From Candidatus Amarobacter glycogenicus (GTDB lineage Bacteria; Chloroflexota; Dehalococcoidia; Tepidiformales; Tepidiformaceae), in the NCBI GenBank assembly GCA_016719395.1, contig JADJZF010000012.1:124001-188000 (forward strand): 64,000 nt of DNA. Direction: 5' to 3'. Below, one piece after another: positions 1 to 10,071 of this stretch (positions are counted from its first letter, which is position 1; the number at the start of each line of letters is the position of its first letter). Under the pieces are notes generated by a model, which was not told where the DNA came from, did not search any database, and saw only the letters and a list, made by a program, of their open reading frames with translations. A program made the translations under genes and the position numbers.

Positions 1-692
1 GGTACCAGGTTGTGGACGAATCCGCCCCAGGTGACCGTGTCAGGGTGGTCCTGCAACAGGCCGATGCCGAGCAGCGTCATGTTCGCGACGCTGTGTTCGA
101 AGCCCGAGCCGATAAACGCGAACAGGCACCAGAAGATCATGATCAGCTTGCCGGCTTCGCTCGTCGCCCGCATCGCGCACCAGACGGCGAGGCACACGAG
201 CCAGTTGCAGAGCATCGCCCGGAAGAAGAGGTCGCTGGCGGGCAGGGTCATCTTTGTCTCGACCGTCTTCTGGATGAACCCCAGGTGCGGCGCAGCGCTG
301 AAGACACCGGCTTCCGCCACCAGCCAGGCGACAAGGAGCGACCCGGCGAGGTTCCCGGCGAGGCTCACCACCCATGTGGCGCCCAGGTCTGCTGGCGAAA
401 CCGTCCGCCTGAGCAGGCCGATGGTCATCACCATCACGTTGCCCGTGAACAGCTCCGAGCCGGCCATGATCACCAGGGAGAGCGCGACCCCGAAGGAGAC
501 ACCCATGACCAGCTTGGTCCAGGGTGAGGCGGCCGCCGAGAACGGCGCTCCGACCGCGAAGATGAGGACGATCGCGAGGCCGACGTAGGCGCCGGCCATC
601 ATCGAAAGGACGAAGTAGCCGACCGGCGACTTCTTCAAAGTGGTTGCCTTGCCGGTGGCCGCCTGGGCCACCGCTGCGATTGCGTCGTTCAT
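1..692 (-). CDS. nirC: Formate/nitrite transporter (FNT) family channel, 3' end outside window
   Basis: A partial membrane protein: 230 codons are visible and the frame leaves the window at base 1 without a stop. It reads as an FNT channel, with several hydrophobic helices and family-typical segments GSELFTGNVMV, CNWLVCLAVW and GFEHSVANM. FNT proteins are pentameric channels for formate, nitrite or hydrosulfide. Its ATG overlaps the TGA of nirA in an ATGA junction, so the two are translationally coupled. That makes nitrite uptake for assimilation the likeliest role; formate transport cannot be excluded from sequence. Family assignment is firm, substrate is inferred from the neighbour. Confidence 0.88.
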   Translation of the reverse strand, partial: MNDAIAAVAQAATGKATTLKKSPVGYFVLSMMAGAYVGLAIVLIFAVGAPFSAAASPWTKLVMGVSFGVALSLVIMAGSELFTGNVMVMTIGLLRRTVSPADLGATWVVSLAGNLAGSLLVAWLVAEAGVFSAAPHLGFIQKTVETKMTLPASDLFFRAMLCNWLVCLAVWCAMRATSEAGKLIMIFWCLFAFIGSGFEHSVANMTLLGIGLLQDHPDTVTWGGFVHNLV

Positions 693-2245
693 TCCACTGC
701 CTCCAGGGTGTTGGTGTGTTCAAGGAGTTGCATGACCGAGAGGGGCACCGTCTGCTGGAACCGCTGCCGGACCAATGCCTCCACCAGCACCGGCAGGTCC
801 TCGACATGGACGTTGGTCAGCACCTTCGTCGCCAGCCGAGCGTTCTCTCCGAGCTTCCCGCCAACCCAGACATCGGCGGCCTCCTCCACCCGTTCGCCGA
901 GGCGGATGTTCGCGCCCTGTAGCCCGATATCCCCGACGTGGTGCTTGCCGCAGGCGTGGACGCAGCCGCTCACATGGATGCGCGTCCCCCGCGGGACCTG
1001 GATCCCTTTGCGCTCCAGGTCCGTCGCCAGGTTGAAGGCGTGCGTCTTCGTATCGATAAGCGAGAAGTGGCAGTAGTCGTTCCCGGTGCATGCCACCAGG
1101 CTTCGCCAGACGGCCGGAGGGTTCGGCCGCAGCTTCGCCAGCAGTGGTTCCGCCAGCAGCGCCGAAAGCGCGGAATCCGGCACGTGCGGCACCACCACGT
1201 TCTGGTCGATCGTGAGCCGTAGTTCACCGGCGCCGTACTGCTCGGCGAGCCGGGCCAGCTCGTCCAGCTCATCCGAGGTGACCCGGCCGACCGGGATGTG
1301 CAGCCCGACGTAGTTCATGCCGACCTGCCGCTGCGGGTGGATGCCCAGGTGGTCGCCCGCGATCTGGAGCCGCTCGTCGATCCCGGCGCGCCGAAGCGGC
1401 GCCTCCATCCGTGCCTCCACCGCCGCCCGGAGCCTCTCTTCGCCCCACTCCGCGATGAGCCACTTGAGCCGCGCCTTCGTCCGGATGTCGCGCGGCCCGT
1501 TGTCGCGATAGACCCCGACGAGCGCAAGGAAGAATGGCACGACCTCCTCGGGTTTCAAGAACACATCGAGCGCCGTTGCGAGGCGAGGCGAGGTCCCGCC
1601 GAGTGCACCGCCCACCAGCACGTTGAACCCGGCCACTCTGCGACCATCGAGGTCTGTCGTCGCGGGTACGAACCCGATGTCCTGCGTCTGGGCATGCCCG
1701 CAGTCGTCCCGGCAGCCGGCGACCGAGACGTTGAGCTTACGAGGCAGGTTGCTCATCGCCTTGCCCGCCATCTGGTGGGCCTCCGCGATGGCGTTCAACA
1801 GCGGCGTCGAGTCGAACAACTCCATCCCGTCGATACCCGCCAGCGGGCAACCGATGAAGTTCCGGATGTTGTCCATCCCGGTCTGCAGGGAGTGGACACC
1901 GACGTTGCTCAGCCGTTCGAGGACGCCCGGTATCTGGGACAATCGCAGGTCGCGCATCTGGATGTTCTGGCGGGTGGTGATGTCCACCGTCCCGTGTCCG
2001 AGTTCCCGCGCGATGGCGGCGATCTCGCGCATCTGGAGGCTGGTGAGCGCCCCGCCCGTCAAGCGCAACCGCAGCATGAATGTGCCCGGGCGCTGCGGCC
2101 GGTGGAACACCCCGTACCACTTCATCCGGTTCAGTTCGTCCTCGCCGATCTCCTCGATCGGCGTGTCTTCCGTCGCATGGCGTAGCAGGTCGGGCCAGAC
2201 ATCCAGCCCGTCCTTTTCCGCCTTCATCGCTTCAAATTTGTTCAT
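689..2245 (-). CDS. nirA: Ferredoxin-dependent nitrite/sulfite reductase
   Basis: A siroheme/[4Fe-4S] reductase of 518 residues, expected to reduce nitrite to ammonia (or sulfite to sulfide) in the cytoplasm using ferredoxin. The cluster-siroheme cysteines are visible as CTGNDYC (C386, C392) and SGCVHAC (C428, C432), the family's CX5C...CX3C pattern, and the N-terminal half carries the ferredoxin-nitrite reductase motif RQNIQMRDL. I chose the ATG at 2245 because GGAGG lies 7 bases before it; a GTG two codons upstream sits almost on that ribosome site. It overlaps the downstream nitrite channel gene by 4 bases, which favours nitrite over sulfite as substrate. Confidence 0.9.
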   Translation of the reverse strand: MNKFEAMKAEKDGLDVWPDLLRHATEDTPIEEIGEDELNRMKWYGVFHRPQRPGTFMLRLRLTGGALTSLQMREIAAIARELGHGTVDITTRQNIQMRDLRLSQIPGVLERLSNVGVHSLQTGMDNIRNFIGCPLAGIDGMELFDSTPLLNAIAEAHQMAGKAMSNLPRKLNVSVAGCRDDCGHAQTQDIGFVPATTDLDGRRVAGFNVLVGGALGGTSPRLATALDVFLKPEEVVPFFLALVGVYRDNGPRDIRTKARLKWLIAEWGEERLRAAVEARMEAPLRRAGIDERLQIAGDHLGIHPQRQVGMNYVGLHIPVGRVTSDELDELARLAEQYGAGELRLTIDQNVVVPHVPDSALSALLAEPLLAKLRPNPPAVWRSLVACTGNDYCHFSLIDTKTHAFNLATDLERKGIQVPRGTRIHVSGCVHACGKHHVGDIGLQGANIRLGERVEEAADVWVGGKLGENARLATKVLTNVHVEDLPVLVEALVRQRFQQTVPLSVMQLLEHTNTLEAVE

Positions 2246-2398
2246 CCGCACACCTCCGATTACTCCAAGCTATCGGTGGATGGCGACAACGAAGTTTCTT
2301 CGCGATGAAGTGGAGATGACGGGGAGATTGCCGTTGTGTTTCCCGAAGCGGCCGTGCGGCGCGCGCCTTGCCCTGTTCCGGCCCGGTGGTGGACCGCC

Positions 2399-5300
2399 CT
2401 ACGCCGCCGAGGGCCGTGCCGCTGCCAGCTTCACCTGGCCCTGGTTGCGCAAGAGATTCTTCACGCTCCGGGCGAGGTCTTCAGTCACCTCGGCGCGCGG
2501 CAGGTCGAACTCCGTGTCGTTGCCATCGGCATCGCGGATGACGAGGCGTACTTCGTCGTTCCCCGGGCTTCCCTTGAGCATTCCCGCTACCGCCCGCAGC
2601 AGCGCTTCATCGGCGAGGATGTCGTCCGTTTCGATGATGGTCACCGTGAGCCGGGCGGAGTCGCCGTTCACTGGAGGAGTCACCCCCGGGCGCGAAGCCT
2701 CGGTCGTCGCCCCGTTTTGCGCAGAGGCTGTTCGCTGCCCGTTCTGGTATCCGTTGCCGTTCGGGCGTTGGCCGTTCGCAGGGCTGGAACGGGGCCCGCT
2801 GGAGGCGGCATCGCCCGGCGCCTGGTCCATCCGGGGCCGCCTTTTCGGCGCCTCCACCTGCCACTGCTCGGCGATGAACCCAACCACCGAACCTTCCGCG
2901 GCATCGTAAGGCGCGGCCTTGCGCACGTTCAGGCCCACACGGTCGCCGCGGTCCCGCACCTCGATCGAGCACACCAGTACCCGGCCCTCGGCCCAGATCT
3001 CCTCGCCTGTCAGTTCGATCGTGTCATTCCACACGGTGAGTTCGACGGTCCCGGAGAGGTCCTCCAGGTCGACCACGTAGAACTTCCGGCCGTCGCGGGT
3101 CACGCGCGCCTGCACCCGGTTCACGAGCCCGCCGATCGTTACCGTCTGGCCCTTGAGTTCCATGCCGATCTCGGAGATCTGGTGGCTCGTGTACCGGGCG
3201 ACATCGCTCGCCACAGGCTTGAAGGGGTGGTCCGAGACGTAAACGCCGAGCAGTTCCTTCTCCCAGGCGAGCATGTCCTCCTTGCGCGCCGGCGCCGGCT
3301 CCAGTTCGAGCGCGGGGAGCGGCGTATCCACCTGGCTCCCGAACAGGTCGAACATCGTCGATTGACCGCTCTCCCGGAGTTCTCGCTCCCGTTTGGCAAG
3401 GCCCACCAGCCGCTCGGCGTTCATCACCAGCGTCCCGCGGTCGTACCCCAGCAGGTCAAACGCGCCACAGCGCGCGAGGTGTTCGATAGCGCGCGAGTTC
3501 GCCGCGCTCAGGTCCGCTCGCTTGCAGAAGTCTTCGAGGTCGCGGTAGGGGCCGTCCTTCTCACGCGCTGCGACGATGCCCTCGACCGCCGAGGAACCGA
3601 CGTTCTTCACCACTCCCATGCCGAAGCGGATGGCAAGCGCCCCGTCCTGCCGCCGCTCCACGCTGAAGTTATCCATGCTCGCGTTGACGTCCGGTGGCAG
3701 CACCTCGATCCCGAGCTTCGAGCACTCGGCCACAGCTGCCGCGATACGTGCGTGCGTGTCGGGGGCGCTCTTCGAAAGTTGCAGCAGCGCCGTCATGTAC
3801 TGGACCGGGTGGTTCGCCTTCAGCCACGCCGTCTGATAGGCGATGTGCCCGTAGCACCAGCTGTGAGCCTTGTTGAAGGCGTAACCGGCGAACGGCTCGA
3901 TCAGGTCGAAGACGGCCGTCGCGTCCTCTTCCGAATACCCCTTGGCCATGGCGCCCGCGACGAAGCGGCCGCGCTCTTCGACCATGATCTCGGCCTTCTT
4001 CTTGCCCATGGCCTTGCGCATGATGTCGGCCTGGCCGAGAGAGTAGCCGGCGAAGCGCTGCGCGATGAGGAGCACCTGGTCCTGGTAAACGATGACGCCG
4101 TAGGTCTCATCGAGGACCTGGGCGAGGTCCGGGTGGGGGTAGGAGACCGCGATCTTGCCGTGCTTCGAATCGATGAAGCGGGGGATCTGCTGCATCGGCC
4201 CGGGGCGGTACAGCGCCACCATGGCGCACAGGTCCGAGATATTCGTCGGCTGGAGGTCCTGCACGTAGCGCCGCATGCCCGCCGATTCAAGCTGGAACAC
4301 GCCGAACGTCTCGCCTTTGCCCAGCATCTCCATCGTCTTCTCGTCGCCATCCGCGATGTGGACGATGTCGATCGCTTCGCCGCTGGTGGCCTTGATTAGT
4401 TCTACCGCCCGCTGAAGGATGGTCAGGTTCGAAAGGCCCAGGAATTCCATCTTCAAGAGGCTGATTTTCGCTACCTGTTCCATCGCGAACTGCGTCGTTG
4501 GGATGCTGTCCTCATCCCCCTTGCTCGGCCGCTGCAGGGGGACGTGTTCGATCAGCGGGTCGCGGGAGATGACGACCCCGGCGGCGTGCGTGCTGGCGTG
4601 CCGCGAAACTCCCTCGAGCTTCCTGGCGGTATCGAGCAGGCGCTTCACCTTCGGGTCGCCTTCGTAGATGTCCTTCATCTCCTGCGACTGTTCCAATGCC
4701 TCGTTGAGCGTGATGTGCAGGACTTCCGGCACCAGACGTGCCACCCGGTCGGTCTCGGCATACGAAATGCCCAGGGCCCTGCCGACATCGCGTATGGCCG
4801 CCTTCGCGCCGAGCGTCCCGAACGTGATGATCTGGGCGACGCGGTCCTTGCCGTAGCGTTCGTAGGCGAACCGGATCATCTCGTCCCGGCGGTCGTCGGC
4901 GAAGTCGAAGTCCACGTCCGGCATCTCGCGCCGTTCCAGGTTCAGGAAGCGCTCGAACACCAGCCGGTTCGCTACCGGGTCGATGTCCGTCACCTTGAGC
5001 ACGTACAGCACGAGCGAGGCTGCGGCCGACCCGCGCACTCCCATCTTTATCCCCGCCCGGCGGGCGAAGTCAGCGATCTCCTTCACCACGAACATGTAGT
5101 CCGTGAACCCCGTCTGCTTCAGCACGTCCAGTTCGTACGTCAGCCGTTGCTGAAGCTCAGGTGTGATCTCCTCGAATCGCTCATGCAGGCCGCGGAAGCA
5201 GATCTCGGCGAGGTAGTCCTCGCTGCGCTGTCCAGCCGGGACCGGAGGCTCCGGGAGAAGCTGACGGTCAAAATGCAGGTCCAGATCGCATTCGTTCGCG

Positions 5301-6091
5301 ACCAGCATGGTGTTGCTCATGAACTCCGGGTTCTCCGGGAAGAGCGAGTGCATCTCGTCTTCGCCTTTCACCCAGTAGCCCTGGCCGTCGAATTTGTACC
5401 GTCCCGATTGGTCGACCGTCGCGTTTGTGCCGATGCAGAGCAGCACGTCGTGCGCCTCGGCTTCGTCCGGCATCGTGAAGTGGCTGTCATTCGTCGCCAC
5501 CACCTTGATGCCCATCTCCCGACCGATATCGGCGATCATCGGGTTCAGGCGCGTGAATTTCTCATCGCCGTGGTCCTGCACTTCCAGGTAGTAGTGCCCG
5601 TCGAAGACCTCGCGGTAATACTTCGCCACCGTCATCGCGCCTTCGCGGTCGCCTTCCTGGATGCGCCGGTGAAACTCGGCCGAAGGACAGCCGGAGAGCA
5701 CCGTGATGCCCTCGCTGTGCTTCTCGATGAGTTCGCGGTCGATGCGGGGTTTGTAGTAGAAGCCTTCCAGGTTCGCTTTTGTCGTCAGCGCGATGAGGTT
5801 CTTGTAACCGGTCATGTTCCGCGCGAGCATCACCAGGTGGTAGGGCGAACTGTCGCCGCGCTCCCTGGTGAGCCGGCTCCCCGGCGCCACATACGCCTCG
5901 AGTCCGATGATCGGCTTGATCCCCCGGGAGGTCGCCTCTCGGTAAAAATCGATAGCCCCGTACAGCGCCCCGTGGTCCGTCATCGCCACGGCTTCCTGCC
6001 CGAGCGCCTTCACCCGGTCCATCAACGGCGCCATCTTCGACATGCCGTCGAGCAGCGAATACTCGGTATGAGTGTGTAGGTGGGTGAACAT
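2399..6091 (-). CDS. dnaE: DNA polymerase III alpha subunit
   Basis: The replicative polymerase, 1230 residues from the chosen ATG. The N-terminal PHP domain begins with HLHTHTEYSLLDG and contains MTDHGALYGA and ATNDSHF, so metal-binding histidines are retained. The palm carries the catalytic aspartates in MPDVDFDFAD, followed by the fingers segment FAGYAFNKAHS. Near the C terminus an OB-fold (TIGGLVNRVQARVTRDGRKF) is followed by a Pro/Gly/Asn-rich linker and a short terminal domain. The frame is open 33 codons upstream of 6091, but the protein family starts at MFTHLHTH. No strong ribosome site precedes it. Gene is intact over 3.7 kb, unlike several genes further right. Confidence 0.96.
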   Translation of the reverse strand: MFTHLHTHTEYSLLDGMSKMAPLMDRVKALGQEAVAMTDHGALYGAIDFYREATSRGIKPIIGLEAYVAPGSRLTRERGDSSPYHLVMLARNMTGYKNLIALTTKANLEGFYYKPRIDRELIEKHSEGITVLSGCPSAEFHRRIQEGDREGAMTVAKYYREVFDGHYYLEVQDHGDEKFTRLNPMIADIGREMGIKVVATNDSHFTMPDEAEAHDVLLCIGTNATVDQSGRYKFDGQGYWVKGEDEMHSLFPENPEFMSNTMLVANECDLDLHFDRQLLPEPPVPAGQRSEDYLAEICFRGLHERFEEITPELQQRLTYELDVLKQTGFTDYMFVVKEIADFARRAGIKMGVRGSAAASLVLYVLKVTDIDPVANRLVFERFLNLERREMPDVDFDFADDRRDEMIRFAYERYGKDRVAQIITFGTLGAKAAIRDVGRALGISYAETDRVARLVPEVLHITLNEALEQSQEMKDIYEGDPKVKRLLDTARKLEGVSRHASTHAAGVVISRDPLIEHVPLQRPSKGDEDSIPTTQFAMEQVAKISLLKMEFLGLSNLTILQRAVELIKATSGEAIDIVHIADGDEKTMEMLGKGETFGVFQLESAGMRRYVQDLQPTNISDLCAMVALYRPGPMQQIPRFIDSKHGKIAVSYPHPDLAQVLDETYGVIVYQDQVLLIAQRFAGYSLGQADIMRKAMGKKKAEIMVEERGRFVAGAMAKGYSEEDATAVFDLIEPFAGYAFNKAHSWCYGHIAYQTAWLKANHPVQYMTALLQLSKSAPDTHARIAAAVAECSKLGIEVLPPDVNASMDNFSVERRQDGALAIRFGMGVVKNVGSSAVEGIVAAREKDGPYRDLEDFCKRADLSAANSRAIEHLARCGAFDLLGYDRGTLVMNAERLVGLAKRERELRESGQSTMFDLFGSQVDTPLPALELEPAPARKEDMLAWEKELLGVYVSDHPFKPVASDVARYTSHQISEIGMELKGQTVTIGGLVNRVQARVTRDGRKFYVVDLEDLSGTVELTVWNDTIELTGEEIWAEGRVLVCSIEVRDRGDRVGLNVRKAAPYDAAEGSVVGFIAEQWQVEAPKRRPRMDQAPGDAASSGPRSSPANGQRPNGNGYQNGQRTASAQNGATTEASRPGVTPPVNGDSARLTVTIIETDDILADEALLRAVAGMLKGSPGNDEVRLVIRDADGNDTEFDLPRAEVTEDLARSVKNLLRNQGQVKLAAARPSAA

Positions 6092-6217
6092 ATCCGGGGG
6101 GCGAAGTGTACACCCGCCCGGGCCACCAGACACCCGGATCTTATGCTGAATCCGCTCATTTGCACGGCCTTGCCGCCCGGCCGCGGGCAACGAGCGCCGC
6201 GTGGATCCTTACCGGGC

Positions 6218-6259
6218 AAAAGCCCCTCACATCCCGGCATTTCCGGGGTGCGAGGGGCT
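6218..6259 (-). terminator. Rho-independent terminator of the monooxygenase gene
   Basis: On the minus strand an 8-bp outer stem AGCCCCTC/GAGGGGCT and a 5-bp inner stem CCCGG/CCGGG are followed directly by TTTT. It lies about 35 bases past the stop of the EthA-like monooxygenase and ahead of dnaE, so it should insulate dnaE from upstream transcription. Confidence 0.8.
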
Positions 6260-6295
6260 CGGATTGGTTGGCCCGGGTTTCGCGCAGGCGAACAC

Positions 6296-7798
6296 TTAGG
6301 AGTACACGAACTCCGGGCCGTCCAGGTCGATGAGCGGAAGCTCATCCTTCTCGCGCCAGTAGTCCTGGCTGTGCTGCCACTCGGGCTTCTCGCCCCGCCT
6401 CGGGAGCTTGTCCATTGCCCGCATCAGGTAGCCCGGGTTGAAGTTCTCCGGGTCGATCCACGGCAGGAGCTTCATCTCCTTGTCTTCGGGCCGGAGCGCC
6501 ACCTGGACTTCCTTCGCGCCCTTCTTCTCCATGTGTGCCAGCAACCGGCAGACGAAGTCGGCCATCAGGTCGGCCCGCAGCGTCCAGCTCGCCCGGAAGT
6601 AGCCGAAGACCCACAGCAGGTTCGGCATGCCCGTGAACATCATGCCCCGGTAGGTGACCGTGTCCGAGAACACCAGCGGCTTGCCGTCGATCACAAAGTC
6701 GATGTCTCCAAGGACGTTCATGTTGAACCCGGTCGCCGTGATGACGATGTCGGCTTCGAGTTCCTGCCCCGACTTTGTCCGGATTCCGCGCGGCGTGAAC
6801 GTCTCGATTTCGTCGGTAACGATCGACGCTTTCCCGGCATTGATGCCTTTGAAGATGTCCCCGTCCGGGACGAAAGCAATCCGCTGCCGCCACGGCCGAT
6901 ACGTCGGGGTGAAGTGCGTTTCTACGTCGTAGTCGGGCCCCAGGTAGGCACGCACCATCCCGATCAGTTCGCGCTTCACCGTCTCCGGGTCCTCGAATGC
7001 CCGCCTGGTGAAGGCCGCCTGGTCGTGCAGGATCCTCCGTCGCACGATCTCGTGGATCCACGACTCGTCGATCTGGAGCTCGCGCAACGTATCCGCCAGG
7101 TCGTTCACATTGCGCCCGGGGATGAAGTACGTCGGCGAGCGCTGCAGCACCGTTACGTGCTCGCAGTCTGCGGCGATCGCCGGTACAACCGTCGCCGTCG
7201 TCGCACCCGAGCCGATGCAAATGACTCGCTTGCCCTTGTAGTCCAGGTCTTCTGGCCACGACTGGGGGTGCACGATGAGGCCCTCGTACTGGTCCATGCC
7301 CGGCCATTCCGGCGTGTATCCCTCGGAGTGGCGGTAGTAGCCCTGGCACATCCAGAGGAAGTTCGCCGTGAACGTCCGCTTCTCGCCCGTGTCCGTCCGC
7401 TGCGCTTCGATCGTCCACTGCTTGTCCGCCGTGGACCACTTCGCCGAGAGGATCTTGTGCTGGTAGCGGATGTGCTTGCCAAGGTCGTTCTCATCGATGA
7501 CCTCGCCCATGTACTTCAGGATTTCCTCCGCCGTCGCGATCGGTGCGCTCGTCCAGGGCTTGAACCGGTACCCGAACGTGTACAGGTCGCTGTCCGAGCG
7601 GATGCCCGGGTACTTGTGCGTCCACCATGTCCCGCCGAAATTGTCCAGCGCTTCCAGTACGACGAAGGTGGTGCCCGGCCGCTGGTGCGTCAGGTGATAT
7701 GCCGCCCCCACGCCGGAAATACCGGCCCCAACGATGAGGACGTCGAAATGTTCGGTTTGCGCTGCCGTCGGTTTGGCGAGTGCCTGGGATGTGGTCAT
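6296..7798 (-). CDS. ethA: EthA-like flavin-containing Baeyer-Villiger monooxygenase
   Basis: A 500-residue FAD/NADPH monooxygenase that would insert oxygen next to a carbonyl, turning ketones into esters, or oxidise sulfides. The N-terminal FAD site is GAGISG (residues 24-29); the NADP site is IGSGAT; and the fingerprint YEGLIVHPQSWP between them matches the FxGxxxHxxxW(P/D) signature of the class. From memory its segments track mycobacterial EthA closely (YPGIRSDSD, STADKQWT, ASWTLRADL). The ATG at 7798 is preceded by GGGGGA at good spacing; the frame stays open upstream but without a ribosome site. Natural substrate is unknown. Monocistronic, with its own terminator. Confidence 0.88.
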   Translation of the reverse strand: MTTSQALAKPTAAQTEHFDVLIVGAGISGVGAAYHLTHQRPGTTFVVLEALDNFGGTWWTHKYPGIRSDSDLYTFGYRFKPWTSAPIATAEEILKYMGEVIDENDLGKHIRYQHKILSAKWSTADKQWTIEAQRTDTGEKRTFTANFLWMCQGYYRHSEGYTPEWPGMDQYEGLIVHPQSWPEDLDYKGKRVICIGSGATTATVVPAIAADCEHVTVLQRSPTYFIPGRNVNDLADTLRELQIDESWIHEIVRRRILHDQAAFTRRAFEDPETVKRELIGMVRAYLGPDYDVETHFTPTYRPWRQRIAFVPDGDIFKGINAGKASIVTDEIETFTPRGIRTKSGQELEADIVITATGFNMNVLGDIDFVIDGKPLVFSDTVTYRGMMFTGMPNLLWVFGYFRASWTLRADLMADFVCRLLAHMEKKGAKEVQVALRPEDKEMKLLPWIDPENFNPGYLMRAMDKLPRRGEKPEWQHSQDYWREKDELPLIDLDGPEFVYS

Positions 7799-8150
7799 GC
7801 AATTTCCCCCTGTGGTGTGGCGGCCCATAGCATCGGCACCCGGGCCACAATGTGCATCCAGATTCACGATACGCCGCCCCGACGTCGCCGGCCCGTTATT
7901 CTCCCGGCGAACCGGCACGGCAATGGCCAGAAGGTCCACTTTCGCCTGCCCGAAAGGACACCGTGCCGGATGCGAGAACCGCGCCTGCGCAACGACGGGA
8001 CGGCGACCCCTTCCGCGGCCCAGCCCGGACGGCAGAGAATGCCGCTTCCTGGGGTAGGCACGTGTAAACGTGAGCGCGGGCGGAGAGCCGTGTCCTTCGG
8101 AAACGCCCGCTCCCTTCGCCCTTCATCCTTCTCCCTCGTACACTCACATC
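7799..8150. other. Divergent intergenic region, ethA-like / purM
   Basis: About 350 bases separating the start codons of two divergent genes, so promoters for both should lie here. I see no clear -35/-10 pair, riboswitch or RNA gene. The short reading frames across it lack ribosome sites and recognisable protein features. Confidence 0.5.
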
Positions 8151-9197
8151 GTGACCCAACCCCGCCAGTACGCCGCCGCCGGAGTCGACCTCGCGACCCG
8201 TAGTAAGTTCGCGAAGACGCTACCGGGTATCCTCGCCCAGGCCCGCCGTCCCGAAGTCCTCAGCGACGCCGGTCCCTTCTCCGGGCTGTTCCGCCTCGGT
8301 GAGAAGTACCGCGACCCGGTGCTCTCGGCCAGTGCCGACGGTATCGGCACCAAGGTGAAGCTCCAGCTCGCCGCAAACCGCCTCGATCTTTGCGGATTCG
8401 ATATCATCGGCCACAGCGTCAACGACATCATGGCCTGTGGAGCCGAGCCGCTCTTCTTCCTCGACTACATCGCAGGGAACGGGCTCACGAACGAACAGAA
8501 GCACAGCCTCGTCGAAGGCGTTGCCCGCGCCTGTGCCGAAGCGAACTGCGCGCTCCTCGGCGGTGAAACCGCCGACATGCCCGATGTGTACCCGCCTGGC
8601 GAATTCGACCTTGCAGGCTTCATCGTCGGGGTCGTCGAGCGCGACCGGATTATCGATGGTTCGAAAGTCGCCGTGGGCGATGTCCTTCTCGGTATCCCCA
8701 GCTCCGGGCTCCACACGAACGGCTTCTCGCTCGCCCGCCCCGCGCTCAACATCTGCAACGGCGAGGCGGCCGAACAGACCCGCGAACGCATCGCCGAACG
8801 TCCCGCTCTCCTCGCCGGGCGGAGCATCGAAGAAGCCCTCCTCGAAACGCACCGTCCCTACTACAAACTGGTCGGCCCCGTCCTCGACAAGGTCCACGGC
8901 ATGGCTCATATCACCGGCGGCGGCTACACGGAGAACGTCCCGCGCATCCTCCCCGAAGGTGTCACCGCCGCATTCGACACGGCTGCCTGGCCCGTTCTCC
9001 CGGTCTTCCAGCTCATCCAGCAGCGCGGCGAAATCTCCAGCGAGGAGATGTACGAGGTCTTCAACATGGGTATCGGACTCGTCCTCATGGTCTCGCCCGA
9101 AGACGCCGAGGAAGTCCGAGCCGCCATCCCCGAAGCGCTCACCATCGGCGCTATCCGCGAATGGTCCGGCCGCCCCGTCGAACTCAAAGGCATCTGA
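8151..9197 (+). CDS. purM: Phosphoribosylformylglycinamidine cyclo-ligase (AIR synthetase)
   Basis: Catalyses the ATP-dependent closure of FGAM to aminoimidazole ribonucleotide in de novo purine synthesis. The 348-residue protein has the usual length and begins YAAAGVDLATRSK, the family N terminus, followed by DGIGTKVKL, the GHSVNDIMACGAEPLFFLDY block and GGETADMP. The start is a GTG at 8151; the frame is open 27 codons further upstream but those residues are not family-like. It stands alone: the other purine gene of the window, purF, is 21 kb away. It converges with the PAP2-like gene. Confidence 0.95.
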   Translation: MTQPRQYAAAGVDLATRSKFAKTLPGILAQARRPEVLSDAGPFSGLFRLGEKYRDPVLSASADGIGTKVKLQLAANRLDLCGFDIIGHSVNDIMACGAEPLFFLDYIAGNGLTNEQKHSLVEGVARACAEANCALLGGETADMPDVYPPGEFDLAGFIVGVVERDRIIDGSKVAVGDVLLGIPSSGLHTNGFSLARPALNICNGEAAEQTRERIAERPALLAGRSIEEALLETHRPYYKLVGPVLDKVHGMAHITGGGYTENVPRILPEGVTAAFDTAAWPVLPVFQLIQQRGEISSEEMYEVFNMGIGLVLMVSPEDAEEVRAAIPEALTIGAIREWSGRPVELKGI

Positions 9198-9249
9198 ACC
9201 GCGGGCCACGCCGCGCTGATTCCGGTTCTCAACCGACTGGATCCCGGCC

Positions 9250-10071
9250 CTAAGCGGCTGCTGACACCTCGTCCGGCGCCCCAAACATGCGCGGCTCGCG
9301 CAGCGCGTCCCCCCGGCGTTCGAGCTTTCGCGCCAGCCGCCAGCTCACGAGGATGACCAGCCCGCCGAGGGCCATGTCGATGAACAGGTGGTTCGCGCTT
9401 GCGACAATCGCCCAGGTCATCACGACCGTCAGCCCGAGGGCGAGCGTTCGCAAAGTCAGGTTGCGCGTGTTCGCCCAGATGGCCGCCGACGCCATCGCGA
9501 TCCAGCCGAAGTGGAAGCTTGGAATGGCGGCGTACTCGTTCAGAATGAGCGAGGGCTGCGCATAGCTCACCGATGTATCGCCCCCGAACACGGTGTCAAC
9601 GAAACCCAGGTCATATCCATTCGCCGCCAGCAGCCGCGGCGGCGCGGCAGGTACCGCCCAGTAAAACACCAGGCCGAAAAGCATCGAGATGAACATCACG
9701 TTCCGCATGAACCGGAATGCCTGCCGGTCACGTGTCCAGAGCCATGCCCCCACAACCGCGAGCACCGGGAAGTGCAGGTAGGCGTAAACGAAGTTCGCGA
9801 ACTCCTTCACCGCGTGCGACCTGATCGACCATTCCTGGATGGCCGGCTCCCAGAAAACCCCGAGCCCCCGTTCGCTCGCCACCAGTACCCGGGTGACCTG
9901 GACCGAGAAGTCCAGGCGGTCCGGCGCGGCGCCGCGCAACAAGAAGTACAGGCCGAAGACGCTGAGGACGATGCCGAAGTCCCGCGAAAATGCCCACGCC
10001 CAGGCCACGCCGCCGCGCGGCAGGCCTCCACCGGGGGAAAACAGCGCGGGCTGGGATCGCCGCACGGACAT
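9250..10071 (-). CDS. PAP2-superfamily membrane phosphatase/phosphotransferase
   Basis: A 273-residue membrane protein with about six hydrophobic segments. It carries PAP2_3-type (inositolphosphotransferase-like) motifs: AAPPRLL, then AIPSFHFGW corresponding to the SxHxG box, then NHLFIDMALGG with the His and Asp of the third box. Members remove or transfer phosphate from phospholipids or isoprenoid phosphates at the membrane. The arginine-rich first motif of classical phosphatidic acid phosphatases is not evident, as expected for this subfamily. AGGGAGGA precedes the ATG. Substrate cannot be deduced. It converges with purM across about 50 bases. Confidence 0.75.
   Translation of the reverse strand: MSVRRSQPALFSPGGGLPRGGVAWAWAFSRDFGIVLSVFGLYFLLRGAAPDRLDFSVQVTRVLVASERGLGVFWEPAIQEWSIRSHAVKEFANFVYAYLHFPVLAVVGAWLWTRDRQAFRFMRNVMFISMLFGLVFYWAVPAAPPRLLAANGYDLGFVDTVFGGDTSVSYAQPSLILNEYAAIPSFHFGWIAMASAAIWANTRNLTLRTLALGLTVVMTWAIVASANHLFIDMALGGLVILVSWRLARKLERRGDALREPRMFGAPDEVSAAA

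Noticed and set aside
2336..6079. Long plus-strand open frames (687 and 511 codons) across dnaE
   Set aside because: They are antisense to a well-conserved polymerase gene, lack ribosome sites and have His/Arg/Val-rich composition typical of frames opposite G+C-rich genes.
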